Assembly: GCA_021613535.1 (NCBI GenBank)
Contig: CP075496.1
Span: 6,696,001-6,760,000, forward strand
From: Adineta vaga
Lineage: Eukaryota; Rotifera
Direction: 5' to 3'
Length of the DNA: 64,000 nucleotides
The translations under genes and the position numbers were made by a program. Below, piece by piece: positions 38,250-49,925 of the stretch. The stretch's first letter is position 1, and each line of letters begins with the position of its first letter. The notes beneath the pieces were generated by a model. That model was not told the DNA's origin. It worked only from the letters and a program-made list of their open reading frames with translations, and ran no database searches.

Positions 38250-38521
38250 TCACACATATATTCTGTCAATATTCGAACCACGCCTTCAATGATTATCAGA
38301 CTTTCTAATTACCGTGTTAAAGTTTGTCGAACGCACGACACAAAAATTCGATCAGTTCTATACATAATGTATCAAGCTAGGTGGGAGGACATGTTCATTA
38401 CGGATATCAATTTACCTGGTGCGCAGCTAATAATTTTCTCTCTTCGTCAACATTCTTAATTGTTTCAATTGGTCAGATTTCATTAGAGAAAATATGAACG
38501 ATATCGAGAGAAAGAGGGAGA

Positions 38522-38550
38522 GAGAAAGAAAAAGAAAAAGAAAAAGAAAT
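38522..38550. repeat. AAAG-type purine tract
   Basis: Tandem GAAAAA/AAAG-like units just upstream of the homeobox start codon. Confidence 0.8.
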
Positions 38551-38608
38551 AAATATATATATTCTTTTACAAATAAATATTCACTCATTAGTTGAATATT
38601 CATCAATC

Positions 38609-39202
38609 ATGTTTTGTACATCTCAATATCAACAACAGATCTCACATGAAGTAGGAAGAAGAAAGAGACAGAGAGAAAGCGAGAGAATAAATAGTTGATT
38701 CATTTTTTATTTAATATTTTAGAATGAATTTCATTTAAACAATAATGAAAATACTATTCCAAAAAGGATCGCCCAGTCGACTACATCCAAACCTAACAAG
38801 CAATTGCCAGAGAAAGCGATTCGTTTAATGAATTCTTGGTATCTTGCACATGAAGATAATCCATATCCAAATCGAAATGATTTAGATTATTTAGCGACAA
38901 ATGGTGGTATTAAAGAAAGTCAAGTTAAAGCATGGTTTTCTAATAAACGTAATCGAACACAAAATACACATCCAAAACGTGCCAAACGTTATCTAATTCG
39001 AAATCAAACTCAACAAAATCCAATACTTTTTAATGAACCCGAAAAAATTCATATTGCCGATGAACTTGAACAACGTGCACATGTATTACAACATTCTAAT
39101 GGTCAGGCATCCTCTACTAGTACAACTACTGCTACTGCTTGGACATGGTTGCCATCACACGCATACGATTATTATTCTCATCAACATTATTATAATCAAT
39201 AA
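38609..39202 (+). CDS. TALE-like homeodomain protein
   Basis: Two exons (38609-38650 and 38723-39202) join in phase 0 to 173 aa. The homeodomain occupies about residues 40-100. Helix 1 (KAIRLMNSWYLAHED) is followed by NPYPNRNDLDYLAT, the three-residue TALE loop extension. The recognition helix QVKAWFSNKRNRTQN follows. Position 50 appears to be Ser and the usual NARRR is NKRNR, so it is an atypical TALE member that I cannot assign to PBX, MEIS, IRX or TGIF. The C-terminus is low in complexity, with S/T runs and a Y- and H-rich end. The protein is small, and further upstream exons cannot be excluded. It converges on the ELOVL gene, with about 210 bp between stop codons. Confidence 0.8.
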
Positions 39203-39412
39203 CAAAAAATATGTATATATGTGAACTAAAATCATCTATTTTCTATTTTTTATTTTGTTCGTGAGAAAAAAAGCAAATTATGAGAAGAAAAAATGGAATA
39301 AAATGAAAAGATTAGATTGTCTTTGTCATTTTCTAGTTATCATTTTGATTTTATACTTGGCTATTCATTCAAAAAGTAAAAATAATTCAAAAAAATCATC
39401 ACAGTCCATTAC

Positions 39413-40578
39413 TTATTGATGTTTTTTATAACCATTTTTATTTGAGATGCTTTGTTGAGATTTTGTCGATGTCAATGACGGTTCGTTCTTATAAGATTGT
39501 ATATAAAAGTTTGTGAAGAAGAGTAAAAACATCACAGCATATGCAAATATCCAATAGGCAAACAGAATTGGATAATTACATTTTATAAAGAATAATTGTG
39601 AAGTATGGATCATTACAAGCATGAATTGAATCTAAAGAAAGAAAAATAATCATCATTCATTTCAATTGTTTGAATTAAAATACTAACCATTTGCATCCAT
39701 GTCATTGATTTCTTCCAAAATAAATATTTTTTATACGCTGGACCAAGTGCAGCGAGTCCATAATATAAATACATAAGAAAATGTATAAATGAATTAATAC
39801 AAGCATGAAATGTTCCAAAACCACCAGCAACAAAACGTATACCAAACCACCAACTTATTGGCATAATACCATGATGTATAACATGTAAAACACTGACCTG
39901 ACGGAAATTTCTTTTCATTATGAAAAAAACTGTATCCAATAATTCGATAAATTTTGAGAGGAAGAATAAGTGACAAACATGAACCATCTAGAGGATATTT
40001 TATTTCGTTCGAAATATTATTTTCAATGAAAGATTGTATTTTACTCGCATAGCCTGTGGTGACCAAGAATAATCAACAGGTTGACAACCCAAAGAATAAC
40101 CATTGAGCCAACCAGCAGCAAGAAACTAAAAGATAGAAGAGTTGCTCAAAGAAAAATCTTTCATTCGACAAATTTTACTTCATAGAAAAGATAACCTGAT
40201 AGAACGACCATAGCAAAATTGTAAACAACTAAGAGTTGACGAATCTGAAATGGTGGACGTTTGTCCATAAGTGTTGGTCCGAACCAAACAAATATAAAAT
40301 ATCCCAAACAAATGATTGTAGCTGGAAGTGGAGAATGCATCATAAATAAATCAGATGTACGTGGATCTATGAAATAATGAAAACAAAATATCAGTTAAGA
40401 TTTTCATTTGAATACAAAAGGAATCTATGGAATTGAAATGGATTTATGTTATGACAAATTTCAATGGAATAACTAGTAGTTACTAAAAAAAATTAAATAA
40501 AAAGCGATGAATCAACATACCGCTATAATTTTGTTTCATTTCATTCCATAAGCCATTATAGTAACTCAACATTTCCAT
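39413..40578 (-). CDS. very-long-chain fatty acid elongase (ELOVL family)
   Basis: Five exons (40521-40578, 40179-40366, 40045-40125, 39688-39987, 39413-39631) join in frame to 281 aa, the usual family length. ELOVL proteins are multi-pass ER enzymes that condense malonyl-CoA with acyl-CoA in chain elongation. The catalytic histidine box reads LHVIHHG. Other family blocks are DPRTSDLFMMHSPLP at the start, FLSKFIELLDTVFFIMKR before the box, FHACINSFIHFLMYLYYGL after it, and WMQMIQFMLVM near the end. The C-terminus is hydrophilic and ends NGYKKHQ, without a clear classic KKXX signal. The pattern is nearest the ELOVL4/ELOVL7 type, but chain-length preference cannot be read from sequence. Confidence 0.93.
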
Positions 40579-41888
40579 TCTAAATAGTCTGACTAATAGA
40601 TCTGAAAAAGTAATAATAATATAAGAATTTCTAATAAAACAAAGATCACAGTTTATTGAGAGTTAAAAAACAGAGCAGATGTCGATGAGAAGTACATCGA
40701 TACGTTATTTTTTATTTTACATCAAAGATAGTATAGAAAAGAATTTGTAAATGAGATTTAATTTCTTTCGTCTTTTCATTAATTGTGCACTCGATGCTTC
40801 TGTAATTGGTATTTCAGGAATGGATTTTGCATTTACATTAGACTTACTGATCCTTATTGAAGCATAAACTTATTGACATCTGGATAAGGACAAATTTGAG
40901 AAGAAAATATTGATTCAGTTGATGACTGTAAATATGAACTGATTGGAAAGAAAGATCAACGATTGTCAATTGAGATATTTATTAAATTTGATGATCAAAA
41001 TCTATTCACATTCGATTGTAATTGTTCTTCTCGTGTTGGTTCATGTATTTTACATATCTTCCCTTTTTTAATCCTTTCGCTAAATCAATTGGTGTTTCAT
41101 TAAGAGCAGTTGCCACATAAGTCTAAAATTGAAAACATCGAAAGAAATCCTACAGGATATCTTTATTATCATTTTGTACTAGATAATGTACGAATATCAA
41201 TGTAATCTTCAGAATATCATACTAGAACACGTTTCGAAAAAGTAAATATCGATGAAGTACGACCATGTAGAATAGTAAATAAATCTTCAGTATGAAGGAA
41301 GAACCATTAAAATAAAATTTTTATTGCAATATTTTTAGTAGATTCTATCTTCAGCAGTATGTTGATCGTAAATAAATAATAGTACTGATAAATAATTTCG
41401 ATACGGTATATTAGTCGTCATGCGTTTGAACATTTGAGATGCAATGGTACAATTGTAGAAGTCGATATTTAATTTATTCATTTACATCTTACTTCGTGAA
41501 TTGTTCTTGTATAATTATTCGTCCAGATAGTATTGATCGATGGTTTTCGCTTTGACATGAAGGGCGAAACAATATATTTGATAATTTCAGAAATATATTC
41601 CATAGATTATGAGTGGCCGATCTATTCCAAATTTCGTATAAATAAATATGTATTCGGTTTTTATTATTCTCAAACTTTAAGAAAAATAGTTTTTTCTCGT
41701 GTTAAAATATGTTTAGTCGGTAGGTAATTCTACATAGTGTTTTTTCATGCTATCGCGATAACAAATGTTTAAAGTTTATACGAAAATAATATAAAAATAT
41801 TATCTGAAATAAAAAAATATAATTGGTAATAAACTATAGACGAATTAGTGCGATAATTGTTCATGAAAAAAGCAAAGCAATATCATAG
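40579..41888. other. intergenic DNA with probable relic coding segments
   Basis: This 1.3-kb region holds the ELOVL promoter and the 3' side of the next gene. It also contains broken protein-like segments on the minus strand, listed separately. Confidence 0.4.
40960..41500 (-). pseudogene. fragments of a decayed gene
   Basis: Several minus-strand segments look like real protein but do not connect in one frame. One near 41335-41495 includes CTIASQMFKRMTTNIPYRNY. One near 41215-41290 includes FHTEDLFTILHGRTSSIF and then a stop. One near 41045-41120 includes TYVATALNETPIDLAKGLKK. They fall in different frames, with stops between them, so a pseudogene is the simplest reading. I do not recognise the parent family. 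No similarity to the neighbouring U-box proteins is evident. Confidence 0.35.
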
Positions 41889-42875
41889 TTATTTTTTGTT
41901 TTTTTCAGCCATATCATTTAATAAATGTTTTAATACCGTATTGGGTACTAATTCTATACTGGTCAACTCAATATTAGTCATCGGCGATCGTCGATGACCT
42001 AAATCCAACCATTGTTGTATAGCTGATCTTTCGTATGTATATCCATCCGTGAAAACAACTGGATCTTGAAAGATTTCTTTCGTTAATGGACATGTAAGAC
42101 AAGCTAACATATTATCTCCACCAGCCGTAATAATTTGTTTCTCTAATTCATCATTATTTTGAACTGAAGTTGCAACTGGTTTTGGTGATTTTTTTCCTGC
42201 TGGTTTTCCTTGTTGATGTTGTTCACGAATAGCACGCATTTCAGGCGATAATGATTCAAGATATTGAGCAAAATCTCGATGATTATTTTCGAATGCTACT
42301 TCTGATGCTGTTTTATTATCGTTTGTCAATAATTTCAAATCAAAACGACAAACTTGTCGAAGTTGATCAAACGCATGTCGATTATTGGCATAAGCTAAAT
42401 GATGAATTAGATAATATTTTCGATAGGGTGGCTTTTGGTTAGCGAGATGTTCATCGGTTTGTAGCATTTTTTTACATTCATCTGTTTGATTATTTTTACC
42501 ATATTCAACAAATTTGTCCATTTGAACGAGACGATCGATGGTTTTGAAAAGTTTTTTATGATCATTTGATTTTGATCGATGTTCATTTGCTATTTCAAGA
42601 ATATCTTTTCCAGGTTTCGTATTCGATTTTGTTAAAAGAATAAAACGTATGTTTGGAATAGCTATTACTTTATTAAATAGATCATGTGCACCATGTATAA
42701 CAAGATAATGAAGGATAGAATAATTGTCTTGATTTGGAATTATTGTGAGATAGTCGGCTTTGGCCAATAGTGTTCGATAAACTAAATCAAAATGCGCTTG
42801 TTCATTACGTTTAACTACATCAAAGATGTCTTCAAATGATGAAGGTCCTGAATTACTACTAGCAGATGCAGTCAT
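41889..42875 (-). CDS. U-box protein with ankyrin-like repeats, intronless copy
   Basis: An uninterrupted frame of 328 aa. Residues about 15-215 carry degenerate ankyrin-like units (YSILHYLVIHGAHDLFNKV, ASEVAFENNHRDFAQYLESL). The C-terminal 75 residues form a U-box: LTCPLTKEIFQDPVVFTDGY, TYERSAIQQWLDLGHRRSPM, then LVPNTVLKHLLNDM. U-box proteins are E3 ubiquitin ligases that recruit an E2 without zinc. The substrate is unknown; the ankyrin part may select it. The gene at 43628-45306 is a clear paralogue sharing the ankyrin-part block KPPYR(K/R)YYL and the U-box, but that one has introns. The first ATG of the frame is taken as the start. Confidence 0.88.
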   Translation of the reverse strand: MTASASSNSGPSSFEDIFDVVKRNEQAHFDLVYRTLLAKADYLTIIPNQDNYSILHYLVIHGAHDLFNKVIAIPNIRFILLTKSNTKPGKDILEIANEHRSKSNDHKKLFKTIDRLVQMDKFVEYGKNNQTDECKKMLQTDEHLANQKPPYRKYYLIHHLAYANNRHAFDQLRQVCRFDLKLLTNDNKTASEVAFENNHRDFAQYLESLSPEMRAIREQHQQGKPAGKKSPKPVATSVQNNDELEKQIITAGGDNMLACLTCPLTKEIFQDPVVFTDGYTYERSAIQQWLDLGHRRSPMTNIELTSIELVPNTVLKHLLNDMAEKNKK

Positions 42876-43627
42876 TATCTAGAATGAAAATGAAATCATT
42901 GTTTTGAAATATATGAGTATAGATATGGTTAAATAAAATGTAAATCCTATTCATGACACTTCTTGATTTGATTATTTTGTTGAAAGATGAGATTTTTATT
43001 TGATAATTGTGGGTTTTTCATCAGAAAACAACGATTTGTTTCCAAACTAAATCAACACATCGGTTTTAACAACGAAAAAGAAATTATGATAATTCTAGAG
43101 AAAAGTTTCTTGCATGTATTTAGAACGATAACATGGCGATTATTTATAAATAAACCTGTAGTTTTCTGAATTCTTACATATAATTGAATATTCAATCGAT
43201 TTCTGTAAACAAAATATCTGTTCCAGATGATTAACATTATATGTGGAAAATAATTTAATACAACATCGATCATTTTTAAACGTCACAAATGCGAGTTAAC
43301 CATTGGAACTGCAGGAATGTCTTCAATATTTCTTGTATAGTTTATTTTCATTGTGTAATAGTTCTTCATCACTTTCATCATTAGTTTGAGCTTGTCCAGA
43401 ATATTCTTATATATCTAAAATCGAAGCCAAATTCATTAAATATACAAGATTTAATTTTTATGAATCGATGTAAAGAAAGTAAATATGTTGATAAAATATC
43501 CTTTTTTTTAATTAATCAAATGAGTGTACTATCATTATTATTTGATTTCATGAATATTAATATAAATGGACAAAGTTCAAAAAAGGAAAATAATTGATAT
43601 GAATAATCATAGCACTATAAATAAGTC
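42876..43627. other. spacer between the two U-box genes
   Basis: About 750 bp of AT-rich DNA. A short minus-strand segment near 43330-43400 (reading TNDESDEELLHNENKLY) looks protein-like but has no in-frame splice partner and may be a relic exon. Nothing else is supported. Confidence 0.4.
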
Positions 43628-45306
43628 TTATTTTGTGTCCGCGTCGTTTGTGGAAGGAGTAGTTCCTTGAAGTAATTGTAAAATTGATTTAATAGCATAG
43701 TTTGGTTTTAATTCAAGATTTTCTAATTCTTGATTAGTCATTGGACTACGATTGGAGTGTTCAAACCAGTTTAAAATAGCTTCACGCTCATATGTAAAAC
43801 CATCGGCGGCCACAACTATAGAATAAATAAAAAAATTGAAATCAATCTTTCCTTATATCTTTTCAATCATTTTATCAATAAATGACCCGTTTGCTGTATC
43901 TATCAATGTATACCTACAATACACTACTTCATATAGAGGAAGTCGTGTATTTCAATATTGATTCTTTCAAATCGCACTATTAATTATGTAAATGCCTAGA
44001 AATTTAGCTTTTATTTTCACTCCAGCTTAGTTATAATTCAATCTGTATGCACAGTAATATTTTCTAAATATTAATTACCTGGATCATGAAGAATGGCTTT
44101 TGTAATACAACAAGTAATTGAATTAAGTAGATTTTCTTGTGACATTTTTTGAACATTACTGATAACTGTTTTCTCATAAGCTGCTTGTTCGGCATCAGTC
44201 ATCTGTGATGCTGTTGGTTTTGGTTGTACTGATTTTGTATCATCAGTTCCTGTTTCTTCTTGTGAGGCATTCGTATGTAGATTTTCTGTAGATGCTGTTG
44301 TATGATGATTACTACACGTGGAATGATGATTGCCCGGATAGGATAGTTCATCATTAGACGATAGAAACAAAGTAGTTACATTATTTTGAGAAATGAAAGA
44401 TATTCCAGGGTCATCATAGAAACCTGGACTATAAGGTGTTGAACCTGCTATATGTGTTGGTAATGTATCAGTTGTATTATTATCAGTCGTTTCATTTGAA
44501 TTCGTTGCAAGACTTTCGATATATTCAGCAAAACCGATTTGATTATTTTCACGGGCAACTTGACTGATCGTCTTAGCATCAGCAAGTAGATCTAGTTTAA
44601 AATGACATAAGGTACTTAAATCTTTGAATATATCAAGTTCTCCAACGCATGCTAAATGATGTGCTAAATAGTAACGACGATACGGTGGTTTCTCGTTGAC
44701 AATATCCGGTTGCATTGATATACATTGTTTGACTAATTCCCATTTACGTTCTTTGGCATTATTCAATAATTGATCAACAGCTACTAATCGTTCAATACGA
44801 CGCATCATCTGAGGATGTATATGTGCACGTTCTGCAGCTACTTCACGAACAGTTTTACCATCTAAAGTTTTACATAACAAACGAAATTCAGGACTGGATG
44901 CTTGTAGTGCAAGGACTTCATTCAAATGCATAACATTGCCTGAAAAGACGATTTGATGTAGCATTGTCCATCGACGACCTAGAAGTTAAATTTATCATGA
45001 TTTTTTAGATTTCCTTTTTCGCAACTTCTATATATAGATATATAAACCTTCAGGAATTTTTGATAACCATTCCGGATGAATCATTAAAGAGCTCAATACT
45101 TTATTCCAATTGTTATTTAATTTTGCACAATCATATGCTTCCATAAAAGCTGCAGCAGGATCAAATGTTTGAGAAGGTGGCGGTCGTACGAAAGGCTGTG
45201 GTTGTGGTGGAGATATGGCAGCTGCTAGTGTTGCAACGGGAGTTTCAGTAGCATCTGGTAGATTAGTTACCGTCGTTAAAGATGGTTCAGACTTATCTGA
45301 AGACAT
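43628..45306 (-). CDS. U-box protein with ankyrin-like repeats, three-exon copy
   Basis: Three exons (45048-45306, 44079-44978, 43628-43815) join in frame to 448 aa. The N-terminus is P-, T- and A-rich. Ankyrin-like units cover about residues 85-260 (WTMLHQIVFSGNVMHLNEV, KPPYRRYYLAHHLACVGEL, ISQVARENNQIGFAEYIESL). A low-complexity S/T/N-rich linker of about 100 residues follows. The U-box is at the C-terminus (ITCCITKAILHDPVVAADGF, TYEREAILNWFEHSNRSPM) and is split by the last intron. The role is probably E3 ubiquitin ligase, with unknown targets. It is a tandem paralogue of the gene at 41889-42875, differing by the linker and by having introns. Confidence 0.88.
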
Positions 45307-46929
45307 TAATCTTCTAAAACGAAAATTAAGAATCGATTTAAAAAAAAATTCTATCTTCATTTCGCAGAACACGCACGCAATATTTTGATATACTCTGTGA
45401 AAAAACATTATGTTTGAAAAGCACACGATTGCAATGTATTTCTTCTTTTTTTCCGTTTTAGGTTGATGTATGTCGTTCTTTTTTAATAAAATGCAGTAAA
45501 AAGAAAGGGAAAAAAAGCAAGAGGAAAGGTAGTCATACAAGGTATCGATAATACGTGTAACCAAAACAACCAATTACTCACGTCGCTTAGTATTTCTTTT
45601 CAGTGAGAAAAAATTATTTTTGTTCTCATTATTTACCAGAAGACGAAGTTTTTCAAAGAGTCTATTAACCTTTATAGAATTCGGCGAAAAAATCTAATCT
45701 AAACACGTTTTAAAGCATTATTTTCTATACGTTCGTTTTTGTTTTGTGCAACATTTTCTAACTTAACTGACTGACTATGTCAAAATGAAAGTGTGTGTGT
45801 TTTATGTTTTACATTTTATCATTATGTATACATAACTGCAAATATTATGAGAAGAGCTGGTAAAGAATAGGAGAAACAAAAAGTTTTTTTTGATAGAAGA
45901 GATGTATGTGCCGATGAAATTGAACCTTTGTTCATTTCTTCTTCTCAAGAATAGCATCTTGTAAAGACAGAAACACGCAGTTATACATGTGCAACCAAAA
46001 GAAAGAGAACGAAGGGAACAAATATATGAGAAAGAGAGATAGATGACAGAAAGAGAAAAATCAAGAAAAATGGATAGAGCGGTATCGTCACAGATATCGT
46101 TGCACTTATTGTTAGTTTTTCTTTTTATTGCGTAAAGAACTTTCGAAAATAACGTATTAAAGTGAATTTGATCGAATTGATAGGCGATATTATTCTCAAT
46201 CGAGGTAAAAAGGAAGTGATTAATTTTAGCGTATGTTGGACGACTCATCGCTGTAAAAAATTATTCTCATAGAAAAGAAATACAAGTGATGTTATAACAG
46301 AGTTGTAATTTAGTTAAATCCTATCAGAGAATACTTTTCTAGGTGAATAAAAACACAAATCTATCACTGGAGCAAAGTTAAATCAACAATAGATTTGATT
46401 CAATAGCACAATCTCGGAATTTGCCGTCATGTAAATGCTGATGTTAAAAAGACATATACTCACGAAAAATCAAATAGAATGGTATGCTAGAATTTGACAC
46501 TATAGAAATTGCTATTCATAGAAAAACAAAAGAAAAACAAAATCCGAGATAAAATAACGAGGAAATTCTTTGATTAAAAGTAAGAAAATAGAGTTTAAAA
46601 AAGACAAAGAAACTATATGGAGATGACATTTTAAACTACTTCTAAGTCAACATTTATTTCACGACACGTATGACTAGAGTTTATACGGAATTAAACAAAA
46701 AGTTAAGATCTAACCGTACCATTAACTTCTTCTAATAAATTTCTGCGAAAAAAATATATATTTATCTAACAATAAAAAGCGTTTATTCATCTAATTCGAA
46801 GAAAAACATGAACAAAAACTTTTCAATCGAACTTGTTTATCTTCGTTAATCAATGAAAAAAAAAGAAGATCTAATAGATGAATGTGAACAATTTACATAA
46901 TGATAAAAGAAAAACAAAAACAAAAGTGT
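45307..46929. other. intergenic stretch
   Basis: About 1.6 kb. Minus-strand frames here (45.3-45.6 kb and 45.8-46.25 kb) have intron-like or repeat-like composition and no motif, so I treat this as promoter and untranslated DNA. Confidence 0.5.
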
Positions 46930-49715
46930 TCACATTCCATTATAAGCTGGTCCTTCTCCACCTTGTGGTGTTACCCAATTAATATTTTGTTTCGGATCTT
47001 TAATATCACATGTTTTACAATGAATACAATTTTGTGCGTTTATTTGTAAATTACGTTCACCGGCTTCATTTTCAACATATTCATAAACACCTTCAACAAA
47101 CTCAATAATTATAAGCAACAAAAGATACAAGTATCATTTACCTGCTGGACAATAACGTTGTTCCGGTCCATCATAAACGGGTAAATTAATTTTTGTTGGA
47201 ATACTATCATCTTTAAGTGTTAAATGTGCTGGTTCATCATGATCATGATTTGTATTTGTTAAGGCAACACTTGATAATAAATCAAATGTCACAACATTAT
47301 CGGGCTTAGGATATTCAATTGGTTTACAATCTTTCGCTTCTTTCAAACAAGCATGATCAGGTTCTAAGATAAAATAAATGAAAATATCATTATTTAGAAA
47401 CGATAAAAGCGTAAATACTGACTTCCATGTGGAAGTGTAAATGGTTCAATACCACGGAATACAAAATGAAGTGCTGAATAAAGTATTCCACCAAAGACAC
47501 CTAATGATGTATGAAATGCTGGACGAAAATTTCGTACTGCATATAATTCTTTCCATATCCAACTATTTTTAATACGATTATCATAATCACTCGGTTCTAG
47601 AGCTTTGAAAACGAAAGCAAATTACAAACTTTGATTGTTTATTGGAAACAACTTCATTTTTCATACCTTTAGATTGCTTTTCATCGGTTGTTTTTTTCAA
47701 TAGATCAAAAACAGTTTCAGCGGCAATCATACCAGATTTCATTGCTGTATGAGTACCTTTAATTTTTGGAACATTTAAAAATCCTGGACTACATCCAACT
47801 AAACAACCACCGGGAAAGGAAAGTTTCGGAATTGCCTTAAAATATAAAAGAAATTTAAACGAATTTCTTTTTAAAAGCTTCTTCTATACCTGAAGACCAC
47901 CTTCATTTAATGCACGAGCTCCATAAGCGATACGTTTACCATTTTCAAAAATTGGTCGAATTTTCGGATGAGTTTTAAAACGTTGAAACTCTTTATAAGG
48001 ATTCATATATGGGTTTTGATAATCAAGTGCTACCTAAATCGATTTCAATCGCTGCAGACATATCAAATTTAATTAAAATACATACAACATAACCAACTAA
48101 AACCAATGGTTGATCATTGTCTAAGACATGATACATAAATGAACCACCATATGTATGTATATCCTAGAAGAGAAATTCATATAATAACCAGCGCGTTTTA
48201 TTCGTATCAATAATCTCTAACTCAAGATTCTCTTGCATGTCTAATACCATGAATAATACTCTCAAATTTTGACAATAAAAGGATGTTATATTCTCCGTAG
48301 TTCTGATTTAACATTGAAATGCAAAATCAAACGATATGCAATGACTGATTATGCTTTCTCATCAATAAGATTTGAAAACTCAACGTTTTCTTACCAGTGG
48401 CCAACCAGCTGTGTGTATAATTAGACCTGGTTCATGTTTACTTTTGTCAACTTCCCACATTTCTTTGAGACCAATTCCATAAGTTTGTGGTGAACAATCT
48501 TTTCTCAAATCAAACTTTTTGAAAAGTTGCTTTGCCAAATGTCCATGACACCCTTCGGCAAAGATGGTACATTTTGCATGTAATTCCATACCACGTGCAA
48601 ATGAATCCTTTATAAACACCCTCAACATATTAAAATACAATACAAAGTTTGTAGATAATCTTACTTTAGGTGAACCATCTTTTGCAATACCAACATCATT
48701 AGTTGCAACACCTTTGACACTACCATCATCATTATATAAAATCTACATGAGCTAATCAATAGAAATGATTTTATCATCGTAAACAATAACGAACTTCACT
48801 AGCTGCTGTTGCTGGATACATTTCAACACCAGCTGCTTCAGCTTGTTCACCAAGCCAAGCAGTTAATTTACCCAAACGAACAAGATAATTACCATGATTA
48901 TACATTGGAAGACCTAGAGAAAAGTTTCTTTGTTATGAACCGACGTAGTTCATAGCTAAAATGTTTTACCTTTTATCACTGGTATAGGAATTGCTGATGT
49001 TTTTGTCAAATAATAAAATCGATCTTTAGTGACTGGATTAGTCAATGGAGCACCTTTTTCTTTCCAATCAGGTATGAGTTCATCAAGTGCCCGTGTTTCA
49101 ATACAAGCACCAGATAATATATGAGCACCTTCAACAATCAATCATTAGTTCTTAATAAATATTTCACATTCTATTCCTTACCAATAGTTGAACCCTTTTC
49201 GATTACACATACTCGAATTTCTTTATTCTGTTGTTGAGCTAATTGTCGCAATTTAATCGCAGCTGAAAGACCAGGTACACTGGAGTTAAGGAATATAAAT
49301 ATTAATTAAAAAGAAAAAGAAAAAGAAGTCTATAAATGAAATCTTTCAAGAAAAAAAGGATATATGGTCCACCACCAACAATAGCTACATCGTATTCTTC
49401 AGCATAACGTTCCATGTTGACATCTAAAAGAGCGAAAATTCGTTTTAAGATAAACATCATGGCTTATTTCATTGAAAAAAAAACACACTACCTTTCCATC
49501 GTTCGTCTTTATCTCTTGGATAGATAGTATAATGTGTGGTTATTTTACGTGGTGCTGCTGCTGCTGTCGCTGTCTTTGTTGAATTCCAACGGGATGATGC
49601 AAACGATGGAGTGGCTGAAATATCAACGTAATTATAAAAACAATAGTGTAGTACGTTAATACATACTTCGTTTAATAATCGACGAAGAAAGACACAGTCG
49701 AAGTGTGGATGACAT
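46930..49715 (-). CDS. ETFDH: electron transfer flavoprotein-ubiquinone oxidoreductase
   Basis: Fourteen exons join in frame to 615 aa (human 617): 49667-49715, 49492-49614, 49364-49423, 49182-49274, 48970-49128, 48795-48913, 48665-48742, 48395-48607, 48086-48163, 47890-48033, 47667-47835, 47423-47602, 47142-47363, 46930-47090. ETF-QO is a mitochondrial inner-membrane enzyme passing electrons from ETF to ubiquinone. The N-terminus is Ser/Arg-rich and lacks acids, as expected of a mitochondrial presequence. The FAD dinucleotide motif is [14 protein letters not shown]; other blocks are [13 protein letters not shown] and [16 protein letters not shown]. The 4Fe-4S ligands are in YCPAG and [10 protein letters not shown]. 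The protein ends [10 protein letters not shown], as in mammals. Intron 49275-49363 is AT-AC, with U12-type signals; the others are GT-AG. Confidence 0.96.
49275..49363 (-). other. AT-AC, U12-type intron in ETFDH
   Basis: On the minus strand the intron begins ATATCCTTTTT and ends with AC about a dozen bases after TTCCTTAAC. These match the minor-spliceosome 5' splice site (RTATCCTT) and branch-point (TTCCTTAAC) consensus. Removing these 89 nt joins GGACCAT to CTGGTC and restores GGGPSGLSAA, the conserved FAD-binding motif, and the correct frame. No GT-AG choice I tried gives the required phase. Confidence 0.85.
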
Positions 49716-49925
49716 TTGTACAAAAAGTAAATATTATCTATCAATAAGATTTTAAAAAAAGAAGTAACAAAATATATTAGATTTCTTTATCTTTTTCATT
49801 ACTCCTTCTCTCTGAACATATAACAAAGTCAATATAAAAAATACAGAAAAGAACCAAAACAAAAGATAAAGAAGGTTAGTTACAAATTGAAAGAAAGAAA
49901 GAAAGGATTCAGTTCATTTTTTGTT

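Larger units (their letters stand above)
36296..38608. other. RGS 3' region and homeobox upstream region
   Basis: About 2.3 kb with pyrimidine-rich tracts (36.6-37.0 kb) and AT-rich DNA. No coding exon can be supported. An upstream exon of the homeobox gene could be hidden here. Confidence 0.5.

Noticed and set aside
38255-38300. TTCGAACC-like string suggesting a tRNA T-loop
   Set aside because: No matching acceptor stem, D-loop or B-box spacing could be found around it.
43052-43273. Minus-strand 73-aa frame between the U-box genes
   Set aside because: Random composition and no relation to either paralogue.
45802-46248. Minus-strand 148-aa frame
   Set aside because: No family motif and irregular composition; it lies in the untranslated or promoter region between two well-defined genes.
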